Shown piece after piece: positions 16,568 to 26,468 of a stretch of DNA of 64,000 nt. The translations under genes were made by a program, and so were the position numbers. The stretch covers positions 5,890,001 to 5,954,000 of the forward strand of contig OZ255631.1 of the NCBI GenBank assembly GCA_965276835.1. Direction: 5' to 3'. Positions within the stretch are counted from its first letter, which is position 1. The number at the start of each line of letters is the position of its first letter. Origin of the DNA: BOG-932 sp965276835 (lineage in GTDB: Bacteria > Pseudomonadota > Alphaproteobacteria > BOG-932 > Roseiterribacteraceae). The notes beneath the pieces are model-generated. The model saw nothing but the letters and a program-made list of their open reading frames with translations, was not told the DNA's origin and ran no database searches.

Positions 16568-18505
16568 ATGCACCGATCGTTGAGCGACCTCGTTCGGCTG
16601 TTCTTGCCGTTGTGTTTCGCCGTCCTTGCGCCGGCTGCATCCGCTCAATTGCCGGCTATCGCCCCGGATACTGTCGCTAACTTACATACTGTCTGGTCAA
16701 CCACGCTGAAAGGCCCATCTCGCGCGACCCCGGTTCTGAACGGTGACGCGCTCTACGTCACCAACACCAACGGATATCTCTACAAGATCGACGCCGGCAC
16801 CGGTGCGATCATCCAGGAGATCGAACTGGCGAAAGTGCTGGACATACCTGGCGCTTCGGCCAGCAAGGGCGCGGCGGTGACCGATCGCGCGGTCATCTTC
16901 GGCCTGCACAATGCGCCGATCATCGTTGCGCTCGACAAGGATAGCGGCGCTCTGCTGTGGAAGGTGACGGTCGACGATTTTCATGGGGCGGTCATCACTC
17001 AGACGCCGCTGGTGATCGGCGGGCATGTGTTTGTCGGCGTGTCCGGTTTGGGCGAAGAGGTCGCCGCCACGACGCCACCCTACAATTGTTGCGGCTTTCG
17101 CGGCAGCATGCTGGCGCTCGATGCCGGCACTGGGCGAATTTTGTGGAAGCACTACACCATTCCGCCCGGCTTCGCCGGCGCGTCGGTCTGGTCTGCTTCG
17201 CCGCTGATCGATGATAAGCGTCATTCGCTCTATATCACGACCGGGAACGCCTTCCGGGTCCCGCCGGAAGTCCAGGCCTGTGTCGAGGCGAATAAGGGCA
17301 ACAAGAAGAAATTGCTCGCCTGCTATCCGAAAGACGTCTGGTACGATTCGATCCTGGCGCTAAATCCGGATACCGGCGCGATCAAATGGGGCTTTCGCGC
17401 CGAGAATGCGGATATCTTCACCGGAGCCTGTCTGGTTAAGATCGGCGGCTATTGCGGTGGCGGCGAGGATTTCGATTTCGGCAACGGTGCGTTGCTGTGG
17501 CATGCGGGCGGCCATGACCTGGTCGGCGCCGGCCAGAAGGCGGGCGTATTCTGGGCACTGAATGCCGATAGCGGGACAGTGGCTTGGTCGACAAGCGTGG
17601 GGCCGGGCGGTCCCAATGGCGGCATCGAATACGGCTCGGCGACCGACGGCAAGCGCGTCTATGTGGCTGAGGGTAACACCAAACAGGTCGCCCACGATCC
17701 CGGCACCTACACCCTGCCGTCCGGGCAGACGATCAATTATGGCTCCTACGCCGCGCTCGACGCTGCCACCGGGAAAATTCTGTGGCAGGTGCCCGACCCG
17801 GCGGGGACGCAGAATATCGACAACGGCAAGCCTTGCAATGTCGGGAGCCCGCGTGAAAATTGCGTCGGAGCGTTCGCGAAGGGGGCGGTCGCCGTCGCGA
17901 ACGGCGTGGTCTTCGGCTGTTCGACCGCGCCGCAAGGGCCGCTTTATGCCTTCGACGGCGCAACCGGCGCACGTCTGTGGAGTTTTGATGGCGGGTCCAG
18001 TTGCGACACCAAAGCCGTCGTCGCCGGCCAATCAGTGTACTGGATCGTCGGCAAGACGCTCTACGCTTTCTCATTGTCTCCCGCCGCCGCGCCAGTCGCG
18101 GCCACCTCCGACGCTCCTGCGGCGGCGCACAGCGTCAATGACGGCGTCTATCAGGCCGATCAGGCTGACGCGGGCAAGGCGCTTTACCTGAAAAGCTGCG
18201 CGACCGGCTGCCATAATCAGAACCTGACCGGCGCCGGTCCGACGCCCAGTCTGGCGGGCCCGGATTTTCTGGCACGCTGGTCGGGATTGAGCGTCGGCGA
18301 GCTTTATAAACGGGTGCGCACGACCATGCCGAAAACCAACCCCGGCAGCCTGGCGGATAACGATTATCTGTCGATCATTGCCTATCTTTTATCCGCGAAC
18401 GGCTTCCGGCCCGGCGCCCAGGCGCTCACCGACGATGCAACAGAATTGACAAAGACCGTGATCGCGGGCGCGCCGCGTCTGGATGCAGTCAAGACAGACA
18501 GGTGA
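16568..18505 (+). CDS. PQQ-dependent quinohemoprotein dehydrogenase
   Basis: 645 residues, periplasmic, signal peptide to about residue 26. An eight-bladed PQQ propeller is shown by repeated AxDxxTGxxxW units (ALDAGTGRILWK, ALNPDTGAIKWGF, ALNADSGTVAWS, ALDAATGKILWQ). The adjacent Cys174-Cys175 (PYNCCGF) matches the vicinal disulfide of such enzymes. A C-terminal cytochrome c domain follows from about residue 535. Its heme motif is C544-ATG-C548-H549, three residues between the cysteines instead of two. RTTMPKTNPGSLADNDY supplies a likely Met ligand. It is closest in style to polyvinyl-alcohol dehydrogenase-like cytochromes. It presumably oxidises an alcohol and passes electrons to the respiratory chain. 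Confidence 0.9.
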   Translation: MHRSLSDLVRLFLPLCFAVLAPAASAQLPAIAPDTVANLHTVWSTTLKGPSRATPVLNGDALYVTNTNGYLYKIDAGTGAIIQEIELAKVLDIPGASASKGAAVTDRAVIFGLHNAPIIVALDKDSGALLWKVTVDDFHGAVITQTPLVIGGHVFVGVSGLGEEVAATTPPYNCCGFRGSMLALDAGTGRILWKHYTIPPGFAGASVWSASPLIDDKRHSLYITTGNAFRVPPEVQACVEANKGNKKKLLACYPKDVWYDSILALNPDTGAIKWGFRAENADIFTGACLVKIGGYCGGGEDFDFGNGALLWHAGGHDLVGAGQKAGVFWALNADSGTVAWSTSVGPGGPNGGIEYGSATDGKRVYVAEGNTKQVAHDPGTYTLPSGQTINYGSYAALDAATGKILWQVPDPAGTQNIDNGKPCNVGSPRENCVGAFAKGAVAVANGVVFGCSTAPQGPLYAFDGATGARLWSFDGGSSCDTKAVVAGQSVYWIVGKTLYAFSLSPAAAPVAATSDAPAAAHSVNDGVYQADQADAGKALYLKSCATGCHNQNLTGAGPTPSLAGPDFLARWSGLSVGELYKRVRTTMPKTNPGSLADNDYLSIIAYLLSANGFRPGAQALTDDATELTKTVIAGAPRLDAVKTDR

Positions 18506-19194
18506 CCGCTACGAGCCCGGAGATACGCGGCGTCACCGGTCAGAAAGCCCGATGAACTGGCAAAAAGGAGCGAGCGAGATACGAACCGTAATGACCTTCC
18601 TAGGCGCTGAGCCGCATAAAGATTCCATTATTGAAAACTGCGGCTTTGCCCCAATTCTTTAAAACTCCTACACCTCATTTTCCGTAAATAATGCAACAAG
18701 ACCCGAGTGATGTGTTCCGGCACGTACCGACGGCGATTTCGGCCGCCTACTCAATCAGCATCAGTTGGCTGTGCCTTGATCTGATCTTCTAAAAAGGCGC
18801 TCTCAAGTTAAGTGTAAAGGCCGTTAGCATCGGCAATTTTCTCGCTATAGACACGCTGGATTCGGCAACATAAGCGCTCAAATTAAGCTTCAAACCGAAT
18901 GAAAATCACCCAGCGCTCGATCAAATTTGGTTAACTTGACAGCACCCCTGTGAGTTCGTTCTAACGCGCTTTCTTGCACCTGAGCTTCTCAAGACTGTCG
19001 GAGAGTTCGCTCATATCGAAGTCGTCTTCGGCCTTCATATCCCGTCTCCCGGCCATAGGCGGGAGCATGACGCGCTCTCAGTCGCTGGTGCCCATAAGGT
19101 TCAGTCCGACGATGGCTGATGATGCGCTCAATCTGCCAGATTGGCGAATCGATTGTGTTGCAGCAGACATAGCAGGCCGAATTTTCAGATGAAC
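18506..19194. other. gene-poor stretch with IS6 end and a repeated segment
   Basis: No convincing gene. GTTAACTTGACAGCACC at 18930-18946 is a right-end repeat of IS6 subtype B, left without its element. From 19041 a segment begins that is repeated in diverged form at 35511. It includes the hairpin CTCCCGGCC-ATA-GGCGGGAG. A plus-strand frame at 18974-19192 has no coding support. Confidence 0.45.
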
Positions 19195-19391
19195 CTACCT
19201 GACGAGATCAATGACGGCGGCCCGTTCATCCCACTCCGCCGCCATAGATAGCATTGTCGCCCGAAAAGCCGGCACGTGTGTGTTCTGAGATAAGTTCCGA
19301 AGAGATGCTGCCCGAATTCGACATTCCTGGGCGGTCTGAAACGTTAGATTATTGCTTTTCATGTGGCCGTAACGTCGCGTTGAGCTGTAAG
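19041..19391. repeat. diverged long repeat, copy 1
   Basis: It matches 35511-35766 in the same orientation. It begins with the same hairpin (CTCCCGGCC / GGCGGGAG), runs through GCTCTCAGTCG and TGGTGCCC, and contains a homologous 55-codon minus-strand gene. Copy 1 has about 95 extra bases between the hairpin part and the gene. Confidence 0.65.
19195..19362 (-). CDS. 55-residue helical protein (copy 1)
   Basis: Starts MKSNNLTFQTAQECRIRAAS and continues LRNLSQNTHVPAFRATMLSM. A same-length homologue lies at 35570-35737. Two amphipathic helices are predicted, with the ECRxRA pattern common to short alphaproteobacterial proteins of unknown role. The ribosome site is weak, but conservation of frame and length between two diverged copies supports translation. 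Confidence 0.6.
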   Translation of the reverse strand: MKSNNLTFQTAQECRIRAASLRNLSQNTHVPAFRATMLSMAAEWDERAAVIDLVR

Positions 19392-19500
19392 GGTCCGCTC
19401 TGTCTAATGGGGGGCCGTCAAGTATAATATGCCGTTTGTTTGACGAGGCCAGCGAGGGCCTTCCAACACTCGAACTTTGCAACGGCCTTGGATACGACCT

Positions 19501-20916
19501 TCAATCGGCACCGCTAAGCCGGTCATCACGGGTAAACGCGGCTAACCGACGGTCGATCTCTGCGTGAAATTGCTGGATGCGCTGTTCCTGCTCCGACAGC
19601 CGGATGCCGTTTGCCATGCCAGCTGAGGCCAGGCCCCGCTGTACGGCAGCCATGTTGTCGATGTCCTGTTGTAGTACGTCGCCTACGCCGGCCTGTGCTT
19701 GGTGGGTAAAGGCACGTCCCGGCCGAATGGCGCCAGTCACGTCGATGTCGTCCTCGACGCCGAAATTGGCCGGCGGGCGGACGCCCGGCTTTGTCGAGGG
19801 CACCAAGATCCAGACATGGAAGATGGATTTCGCCGGGTCGCTCGGGTGGGGCAAGAAGCGCATTACCTGCACCGCCTCCGGGAATGCGTTCAGCGCCATG
19901 TTGGGGAAGATCGATGGGTTCCAGTCATCGGTTAGCTGCGCATCGGTAAAGGCGGAATAATCCAGGCCGAAGACGTTGTCCTCCCTTCGCTTGGCCCGCG
20001 CGATCGCGGCCCGGACGTTGCCGGCGAAGCCGCCGGGGTCGATACCAGCTTCGCGCAACATATAGGCCAAGCCCGGATTGATGCCTTCACGTTCGCGCTC
20101 GCGCGGGCTGGGGATGCCAAGCGGGGTGATTAGTCGGCCGTGGCCGTTGGGATAGAAATCGTACTGGTTGTGCACCTCGTCGACGACGGGCAGCAGGGCA
20201 GGGTGGGTGATGTGAACGTGATAGGGCTCAAGAAAGGCCTCTACGGCGACCTTCCAGTTGCAGTCCATCGAGATCACGACGTCCTTAACGATATGCATGC
20301 CGTCGATAGCGTAGGCCTGGAGCATCCCTGGCAGGGCACCCAGAAAATCGAGCAGGGGCTCGGCGTCGGGATCGGGGTTGATGAATACGAACCCGCCCCA
20401 TGTCTCGCAGCGGACCGCGCGCAGATTTAGGTCACCGCGTAGCGCGTCGGCGTGGAAATACTCATGGTCGGTTACGCGGCGATTGGTGCCGTCCATCCCA
20501 TAGACCCAGGAATGGAAGCGACAGACGAAGCTGGGACCTCGGCCAAACTCCTCGGTGGCCAGCTGCCGCCCGCGATGCTGGCAGGCGTTGTAGAAGGCTC
20601 GGATGACACCGTCAGTTGCCTTCGTAACAAGGAAGGATTCCGTGCCCAGGTCGTATTTGAACCAACTGCCAGGCGTGGCCAAGTCCGACATCCGTCCGGC
20701 ACAGGTCCAGCTTTTCGTCCAGATTTTGCGCCATTCTCGCGCCATGAAATCCGGTAAAGTGTATCGCTCCGCGGGGATAATCCGGTAACCGTCGATTTCA
20801 GGGTAGAGTGCTTTTAGCGGCGGCGACTTTGCCGACGGCGAGCCGGCAACCGCGTCCGGGTTGAGCGTCGAGGTTCCGGGAAAAAAAGCCGGATCGAAAC
20901 CTGCCATGCTCGACAT
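19501..20916 (-). CDS. Rieske non-heme iron oxygenase, large subunit
   Basis: 471 residues. The [2Fe-2S] Rieske motif is complete: C112-x-H114 and C132-x2-H135 in ACQHRGRQLA and FVCRFHSWVYG. The mononuclear iron site is in NWKVAVEAFLEPYHVHITHP, with H233 and H238. It is a ring-hydroxylating or demethylating oxygenase that needs a ferredoxin/reductase partner; none is encoded in the window. GGGGAGG precedes the ATG at 20916. The gene stands alone, so substrate inference is weak. The nearby amidohydrolases suggest aromatic or cyclic carboxylate catabolism. Confidence 0.92.
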   Translation of the reverse strand: MSSMAGFDPAFFPGTSTLNPDAVAGSPSAKSPPLKALYPEIDGYRIIPAERYTLPDFMAREWRKIWTKSWTCAGRMSDLATPGSWFKYDLGTESFLVTKATDGVIRAFYNACQHRGRQLATEEFGRGPSFVCRFHSWVYGMDGTNRRVTDHEYFHADALRGDLNLRAVRCETWGGFVFINPDPDAEPLLDFLGALPGMLQAYAIDGMHIVKDVVISMDCNWKVAVEAFLEPYHVHITHPALLPVVDEVHNQYDFYPNGHGRLITPLGIPSPREREREGINPGLAYMLREAGIDPGGFAGNVRAAIARAKRREDNVFGLDYSAFTDAQLTDDWNPSIFPNMALNAFPEAVQVMRFLPHPSDPAKSIFHVWILVPSTKPGVRPPANFGVEDDIDVTGAIRPGRAFTHQAQAGVGDVLQQDIDNMAAVQRGLASAGMANGIRLSEQEQRIQQFHAEIDRRLAAFTRDDRLSGAD

Positions 20917-21161
20917 GCGCGCCTCCCCGTCCCCGTGCCGTCGGGCGAAGATGGTTGAGACATCGGATGTTTGTCAATGCCATCGTAGCCGGCGGCGGGC
21001 CGAATTCTTGAGATGATCATTGGGGTGTGCGGCGATCCAAATCCTAAGTTTCGCTTACTTTGGGATAGCGTATCATGGTTAAGCTAGCGCGAAGCGACCG
21101 ATATAGTCTGCCGCGACAGTGCCGAAGTCAGGCAGCATAGACTGATCGGAAAGTCGGTCGA

Positions 21162-21680
21162 TTATACGTTCGATCGCGGCAACGATGAGGCTACGAGCCT
21201 CGGCGGCGTCGCCCCAGCTTCGATCCGGACCCATTTCCCTGGCTCCAAATCCTTGTAATGAGCAAAGAAATGCTGGATTTGCTCCAGCGTGATTTTTGGT
21301 AAGTCGTCGTAGTTATGCACATCGATATAGCGTTTGGTTAACTGCGCTGAGGGGACTGCGATGATCTTTTCATCGGTCCCTCCATCATCGGTCATTCTGA
21401 GGACACCGACCGGGCGAACATTGATAACCGCACCCGGCAGAATTGGGCGTGTGTTCGCAACCAGGACATCAATCGGATCTCCATCGTCCGATAGCGTATG
21501 CGGCACAAAACCGTAGTTGCCCGGGTAGCGCATGGGCGTGTGCAGAAATCGATCGACGAATAGAGTGCCTGCCTCCTTATTCATTTCGTATTTGATTGGC
21601 TCTCCGCCGGTTTCCACTTCAACTATGACGTTCACGTCCTCCGGCGGCACGTTACCAATAGGAATGCAATCAATTCGCAT
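21162..21680 (-). CDS. ppa: inorganic pyrophosphatase with frameshifted C-terminus
   Basis: Family I cytosolic pyrophosphatase, hydrolysing pyrophosphate to phosphate. Active-site blocks are intact: IKYEMNKEAG, MRYPGNYGFVPHT, DDGDPIDVLV, and the C-terminal HYKDLEPGKWV. After VRIE the normal family ending (GWGDAAEAR, IVAAIER) appears in another frame. The read frame instead ends GATPPRLVASSLPRSNV. One lost base near 21210 accounts for this; the restored frame would run on to about 21079. The lost residues form the last helix, so activity may survive. The gene may be a second copy, since ppa is normally essential. Confidence 0.88.
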   Translation of the reverse strand: MRIDCIPIGNVPPEDVNVIVEVETGGEPIKYEMNKEAGTLFVDRFLHTPMRYPGNYGFVPHTLSDDGDPIDVLVANTRPILPGAVINVRPVGVLRMTDDGGTDEKIIAVPSAQLTKRYIDVHNYDDLPKITLEQIQHFFAHYKDLEPGKWVRIEAGATPPRLVASSLPRSNV

Positions 21681-21867
21681 TATCTAACTCCCTTAAATAC
21701 TCAATGACCCGCGATTAACAGCCTGGTCGTCAACGATAACAATGCAGCTCATAGATCCACCTACTTTCGAGGGGTGAAATCACCAATTTCGAATCGATTT
21801 AAGGCTATTTGATTGGATTGCCTAGTGAAATATTATTGCTATCTGTAAACGGAAATCGAGAAGTGCC

Positions 21868-22494
21868 TTACCGGTGATTCACTGCCCAGACCGCCGCCTG
21901 GGTCCGGTTGGCGACATTGATTTTGCGGAGCACCGATTTGACGTGCACTTTGACAGTGGCTTCGGCCATGTCGAGCTTGCGCGCAATCACCTTGTTAGGA
22001 TCCCCCTCCTCGAGGCATTCCAATATCGCGCCTTCCCGCGCCGACAACGGTATCTTGCAAGCAAGCTCACCTCTGGCACGCTCATGGCGGCTCTCGACGA
22101 GCCCGAACGGACGGGCGCTAATATTTTCGTCCATCGCAATTAGTTGCAACGAAAGGCTCAAAGCCTCGGCGGAAATGTGCTGCGGTAGAAAACCTTTTAC
22201 CCCATTCTCGAGCGCCAGACTGAGGTCTGCCGCCGCCAACTGATCGACGAGCATGACGATACCGGTCAGGGGGAACTCCCGCCTAAGTTCATTCACCGTT
22301 TCGAAATCCGGCGGGCCTTGGCCGTGATCGTACAAAACAAGATCCGCACCGCCGGTCGATCGCAGCATTATCAACGCTTCGGAGAGCGATGACACTTCGC
22401 CGATCATACCAATAGCGTCACTGGCAAGAATCTGTTTCAAGCCCTCACGAAATAAGCGGTTTTCCGCCACAAGAATTAGCTGCCGCTGGCTCAT
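21868..22494 (-). CDS. NarL/FixJ-type response regulator
   Basis: 208 residues from the ATG at 22494, which has GGGAG upstream; a longer start at 22515 lacks one. The N-terminal receiver has a candidate phospho-acceptor Asp in LVLYDHGQG, but the conserved surrounding MP is missing, so phosphorylation is uncertain. The C-terminal LuxR helix-turn-helix is clear: PLSAREGAILECLEEG, NKVIARKLDMAEATVKVHVK, LRKINVANRTQA. No kinase is adjacent. Confidence 0.88.
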   Translation of the reverse strand: MSQRQLILVAENRLFREGLKQILASDAIGMIGEVSSLSEALIMLRSTGGADLVLYDHGQGPPDFETVNELRREFPLTGIVMLVDQLAAADLSLALENGVKGFLPQHISAEALSLSLQLIAMDENISARPFGLVESRHERARGELACKIPLSAREGAILECLEEGDPNKVIARKLDMAEATVKVHVKSVLRKINVANRTQAAVWAVNHR

Positions 22495-23265
22495 CTGTAT
22501 CTCCCAAGAAATCACTTGAGAGCCTAAGCAATACCCGTGCCAACTAAACTAATGCCCAAGTTTCAAGGGGTTAAGGAGTTACTGGTCGAATCTAAACTGG
22601 ATGTTGTAAACAAATTTGACTCATAACGGCGCTTGCAAACGGACTGGTCGAACCGAACTGGCTCAACCACACCACGATTGTGAAGTTTCCCTCGCGACAG
22701 CTTGTCACCGCATTACGGGCCCGTATCGAGAACACCGACGTGACCGTAACTGAAATGCAGCCGCGCAATCCGGAACAGCGCCGATTTCCTGTAAAGATAT
22801 TCAACCGATCTGAAACTATCGACCGAAGATGGGAGACGCAGGCGGACCACCATGTAATCCGGGTAGATGCGCAAACGTGATGTCATCCGTGGCTTATAAT
22901 GCTTTCGGCGTTGTCACCTAAGGACAAATCAGGCCGCAGTTCACTTCTTTTATTAGGCATTACTCATTCCGTGTTCCTTGGCATCGGGAACTGCTTTCGC
23001 GGCTGTCCGTTTGACGTAGTGTTCCTCGGAGAATTGGCCAATGCAAATCCGCTACGACTTTAACATTGAGATCACCGTTGCCCGGGCGGACCGCGGTCCT
23101 TTCGAAAATGGACATTGAGCAAGCAAGGGTGCCCGAAGATGCTCCAATACGTTTGGACCTCACCCGCTTGACCGGTTTGAGGTGATCACGGAGGTGCTTG
23201 TTGCAGTGGCGCGTTCAACTGCGTGAGATTTCAGTCGACACTTTCCAATGTTTTTGCGTGTTGAA
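22495..23265. other. gene-poor stretch
   Basis: Only short frames without family resemblance. One plus-strand frame, 22680-22880, has an even amino-acid composition but no ribosome site. No repeats were recognised. Confidence 0.35.
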
Positions 23266-23454
23266 ATGGCGACAAAGCTTTGGATTCGAACAATCGACAA
23301 CCAGCCAGCGATTCTCATTGGTAGGCGCGAAGGAAAAATCCATTTCCGAATCGGCGACGAAGAGCGCGTGCTGCCTAAAGACGATTGGGATGCGCTTCCT
23401 CTATGGACCGGGCCCTCGCCGTTTCTCAATGATGGAAGGCATGGTGCTTCGTAG
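23266..23454 (+). CDS. hypothetical protein (62 residues)
   Basis: The frame MATKLWIRTIDNQPAILIGR continues with GKIHFRIGDEERVLPKDDW and has good coding composition, suggesting a small beta-rich domain. An upstream ATG at 23248 is also possible. No ribosome site is evident at either. Family unknown. Confidence 0.35.
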   Translation: MATKLWIRTIDNQPAILIGRREGKIHFRIGDEERVLPKDDWDALPLWTGPSPFLNDGRHGAS

Positions 23455-23606
23455 TCCGTTCGAATGCTAACCGTCCGAGGACTCAGAGCATATATAATGC
23501 CTGTAGCCATCGACCAAGCTCCACAGCTAGGTCGTGGTGAGGCCAAGCGGGATAGCCACCACTAGTTCGGCCGCCAGTGTTCCGTTACCGCGCATGATCA
23601 GTGGAT

Positions 23607-23890
23607 AGGGCACCGTCAGACCAAACCATTCGAGCTGATCTTCTTCGCCTCGCTTTTTTCTGAGCGTGTGGCACCCCGACCCCGCACCGCCCGCGGCCCC
23701 GAAGGACGAGCCTATTGCAGCCCCAGGCACTAGGGTTCGTGCTCATTAGCACCACCATATGAGGGCGATGGCGCCCATGAAGTTTTTGAGATTTCGATCG
23801 GAGCGGGTTGCTATGCGGCACCAGTCTTTGAAGCGGCAGAACATGCGCTCAATGACGTTGCGTGGCTTGTAGATGGTCGTGTTCAACCTA
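23607..23890 (-). mobile_element. IS5-family remnant (transposase C-terminus and end)
   Basis: On the minus strand the frame reads YKPRNVIERMFCRFKDWCRI then ATRSDRNLKNFMGAIALIWW, the C-terminal DDE region of IS5-group transposases (RNxxERxFxxxKxxRRIATR). The element end at 23607 (GGGCACCGTCAGACC on the plus strand) resembles ends at 43566 and 49816. The N-terminal two-thirds is absent. Confidence 0.78.
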
Positions 23891-24139
23891 CTGGGAATTT
23901 CGTTGATGGGTCCTGACCCTCGGTTTGCGAAGTGTAACATTCCCTCAAGTTATTGTAGTTCGGCCTAAATTGAATCTGGTATTGTATCCATTCCTACGAT
24001 TACTTTCACGTTGACATCTGATAATGATATCCCTCAGGCGCGGTAACAGCACGCTGCGCATGGCGCGTCGGCTGCCGTCTTGCATTGCGATGTACTAACG
24101 CTTGTGTTGCTGCTGAACATTTTTTGGCTGAGCTGGAAC

Positions 24140-25126
24140 ATGAAAGTCTCGCTTTCCGACCTCTTGCAGTCGTTGCGCATCGCGAAGGTGGATGCCGCGT
24201 TTGTCGAAATGGGGGCGGCCGCCGGGGTTCGCTTCGCGTCCGGCGGAAATGGGCTGATTCACATTATCCTCGATGGCGAGGTTCTGTTCGACAGTGACGA
24301 GCAGGGCGGCGTCGTGGCGCTTAATCCCGGCGAATACGCGGTCTTTTTGGACAAGCGGGCCCATATTTCGCGGACGGCGCCGGGAACAGGATCGACGACG
24401 AGCGAATATTTTACCGCGCTCCATTCACACGACACGCCGCCGACGATCCGGTTCGGCGCCGGACGCCGCGCCGCGCGGCTGTTGACCGGCGCCTTTCCCC
24501 CACCAACCGTGAATCCGCTGATCCGTACTTTGCCTGCACGGATGTTCGTTCGCAAAGGCGCGGAGTCCGGCCCTGGAAAGATCGATATCGATTTCGACAG
24601 CTTGGTGAACGCGGCGGCTGGACCCGGCGCCGCGACAATTTTGACCAGCGCGTTCGATATGCTTCTCATTCAAGCCGTCCGACGTGAAGTCGTTCAGCTG
24701 TTTCCCAGTGGTTTAGAACTGGCGAACACAGCCGATCATCTTCGGGTCCCGATCGCGCTTAGCCTGATCCACGCACACCCCGAACGCCGTTGGACCCTGG
24801 TGGCGCTGGCAGAAGAGGTTGGCATATCGCGATCCACATTGGCCGCCGAATTCACGTCCATCATCGGCCAGCCGTTGAGGCAGTATCTGACGGACCTGCG
24901 CATGGCACGCGCTCTCGATATGTTGCGATGGCAGCCGGTCGCGGTGTCTGACGTGGCATGGCACGCGGGATACGAATCGATCGCGTCCTTCACGCGTGCA
25001 TTCCGTAAATACCACAAGACGACACCAGCTGCTTATCGGCGCTCGCAGGCGCCGCGCTACAAGGATGCGATCGCCGGTCACATGCACTGGACGCCTTTCC
25101 TTCCTGTAAACCCCAGTGAGAGCTGA
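24140..25126 (+). CDS. AraC family regulator with cupin sensor
   Basis: 328 residues from the ATG at 24140; a longer frame from 24080 is possible. The N-terminal cupin (GLIHIILDGEVLFDS, LNPGEYAVFLDKRAH) is of the Cupin_6 type found in regulators of catabolic genes. The C-terminal double helix-turn-helix has WTLVALAEEVGISRSTLAAE and VSDVAWHAGYESIASFTRAF. It lies 106 bases upstream of two amidohydrolase genes on the same strand, so it probably activates them. Confidence 0.9.
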   Translation: MKVSLSDLLQSLRIAKVDAAFVEMGAAAGVRFASGGNGLIHIILDGEVLFDSDEQGGVVALNPGEYAVFLDKRAHISRTAPGTGSTTSEYFTALHSHDTPPTIRFGAGRRAARLLTGAFPPPTVNPLIRTLPARMFVRKGAESGPGKIDIDFDSLVNAAAGPGAATILTSAFDMLLIQAVRREVVQLFPSGLELANTADHLRVPIALSLIHAHPERRWTLVALAEEVGISRSTLAAEFTSIIGQPLRQYLTDLRMARALDMLRWQPVAVSDVAWHAGYESIASFTRAFRKYHKTTPAAYRRSQAPRYKDAIAGHMHWTPFLPVNPSES

Positions 25127-25232
25127 CGGACGATCTGCATAGTCAATCGGACGGTCAGCCCTCGCATGTATGGCGGTTGGCAGTTTAATGTCCCAGCAGC
25201 AGCAGCAGACCGAGCATGTCGGGGAAGATTGA

Positions 25233-26444
25233 ATGACTCAAATTGCAAATCCGATTCTGGAGACGATCGAGGCCTCTGACGAAAGCACGGACGGCAACGT
25301 ACTGCCCGCCCGGCTGATTTCCGCCGATTCCCACGTGACCGAACCCCCCGGTTGTTATGTCGACCGTATCGATCCGGCCTATCGCGAGCGAGCGCCGCGC
25401 GTGGCGACGGAAAATGACGGCGGCGACAGCTTCGTGATTGACGGCATGCCGGGTTCCGTACCGATGGGCATCGTAGCCGCCGCTGGGAAAGACCCGCGCG
25501 CGATCAAGAAAGGCGAGACGAAGTTTGCCGATCTGCATCGCGGAGGATGGGATGGAAATGCCCGCCTGCTTGACCAGGATCGTGACGGCGTGGCCGCTGA
25601 AATCATCTATCCATCGGTCGGCATGGTCCTCTGCAACCACCCGGACCCGAACTATAAGCAGGCCTGTATGTGGGCCTATAACCGTTGGCTGCATGAGGAG
25701 TTTTGTGCCCCTGCGCCGGACCGGCTGCTGGGTATGGGGCAGACGGCGGTGCGCTCCGTCGCCGAGGCGATCGAAGATTTCCGACAGTTCAAGGAGATGG
25801 GCTTCCGCGGCGTGATGATGCCGGGCAACCCGGCTACCGACGAGGATTACGATCATGCAAGCTTCGACCCGTTATGGCGGGCCGCGGTGGAACTGGGTCT
25901 TCCGATCAGTTTCCATATCCTGACCAGCCGCCAGGACGGACCGAACAGCGTCGGTTCGTCTGGTCAAAGGGCCGTCACATCGAGCCATCGCGGCCCGCCA
26001 CAGAATGCATCGCAAAGCCTGCTGAAATCGATCCAGGATATTATTGGTGTGTTCATCTGGGGGCGCGTGTTCGAGCGGCATCCCGACCTCAAAATGGTCT
26101 GCGTCGAGGCCGATGCCGGATGGGCGCCACACTTCGCTTACCGCATGGACCACGGCTACAAGCGTCACCGTTTCTGGATGAAGATGGGTGACATGGGCAA
26201 GCTGCCCAGCGAGTATTTCCGCGACAATGTCTATCTGACCTTCCAGGACGACTGGATCGCATTGAAGATGACCGGCCTGATGAACCCGCACCGGCTGATG
26301 TGGGCCAACGATTTTCCCCACAGTGATTCGACCTGGCCGTGGAGCCGGGCATTGCTGGCCGGCCAGACGCAGCATCTGTCGGCGCAGGAAAAGGCCTGGA
26401 TTTTGGGCGATAACGCCGCGGAATTGTACCGAATAGCGGCCTAA
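25233..26444 (+). CDS. amidohydrolase family 2 (metal-dependent hydrolase/decarboxylase)
   Basis: 403 residues, TIM-barrel amidohydrolase_2 type (PF04909). The first metal site is SADSHVTEPPGCYVDR. The barrel then runs through IIYPSVGM, GFRGVMMPGNPA and LPISFHIL. MVCVEADAGWAPHFAYRMDH and the late Asp in WANDFPHSDSTWP complete the site. Family members hydrolyse cyclic amides or decarboxylate aromatic and unsaturated acids. Only 24 bases separate it from the next amidohydrolase, so the two form an operon behind the AraC gene. Confidence 0.9.
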   Translation: MTQIANPILETIEASDESTDGNVLPARLISADSHVTEPPGCYVDRIDPAYRERAPRVATENDGGDSFVIDGMPGSVPMGIVAAAGKDPRAIKKGETKFADLHRGGWDGNARLLDQDRDGVAAEIIYPSVGMVLCNHPDPNYKQACMWAYNRWLHEEFCAPAPDRLLGMGQTAVRSVAEAIEDFRQFKEMGFRGVMMPGNPATDEDYDHASFDPLWRAAVELGLPISFHILTSRQDGPNSVGSSGQRAVTSSHRGPPQNASQSLLKSIQDIIGVFIWGRVFERHPDLKMVCVEADAGWAPHFAYRMDHGYKRHRFWMKMGDMGKLPSEYFRDNVYLTFQDDWIALKMTGLMNPHRLMWANDFPHSDSTWPWSRALLAGQTQHLSAQEKAWILGDNAAELYRIAA

Positions 26445-26468
26445 ACAGTTCCACAAGTCAGGGATGTA

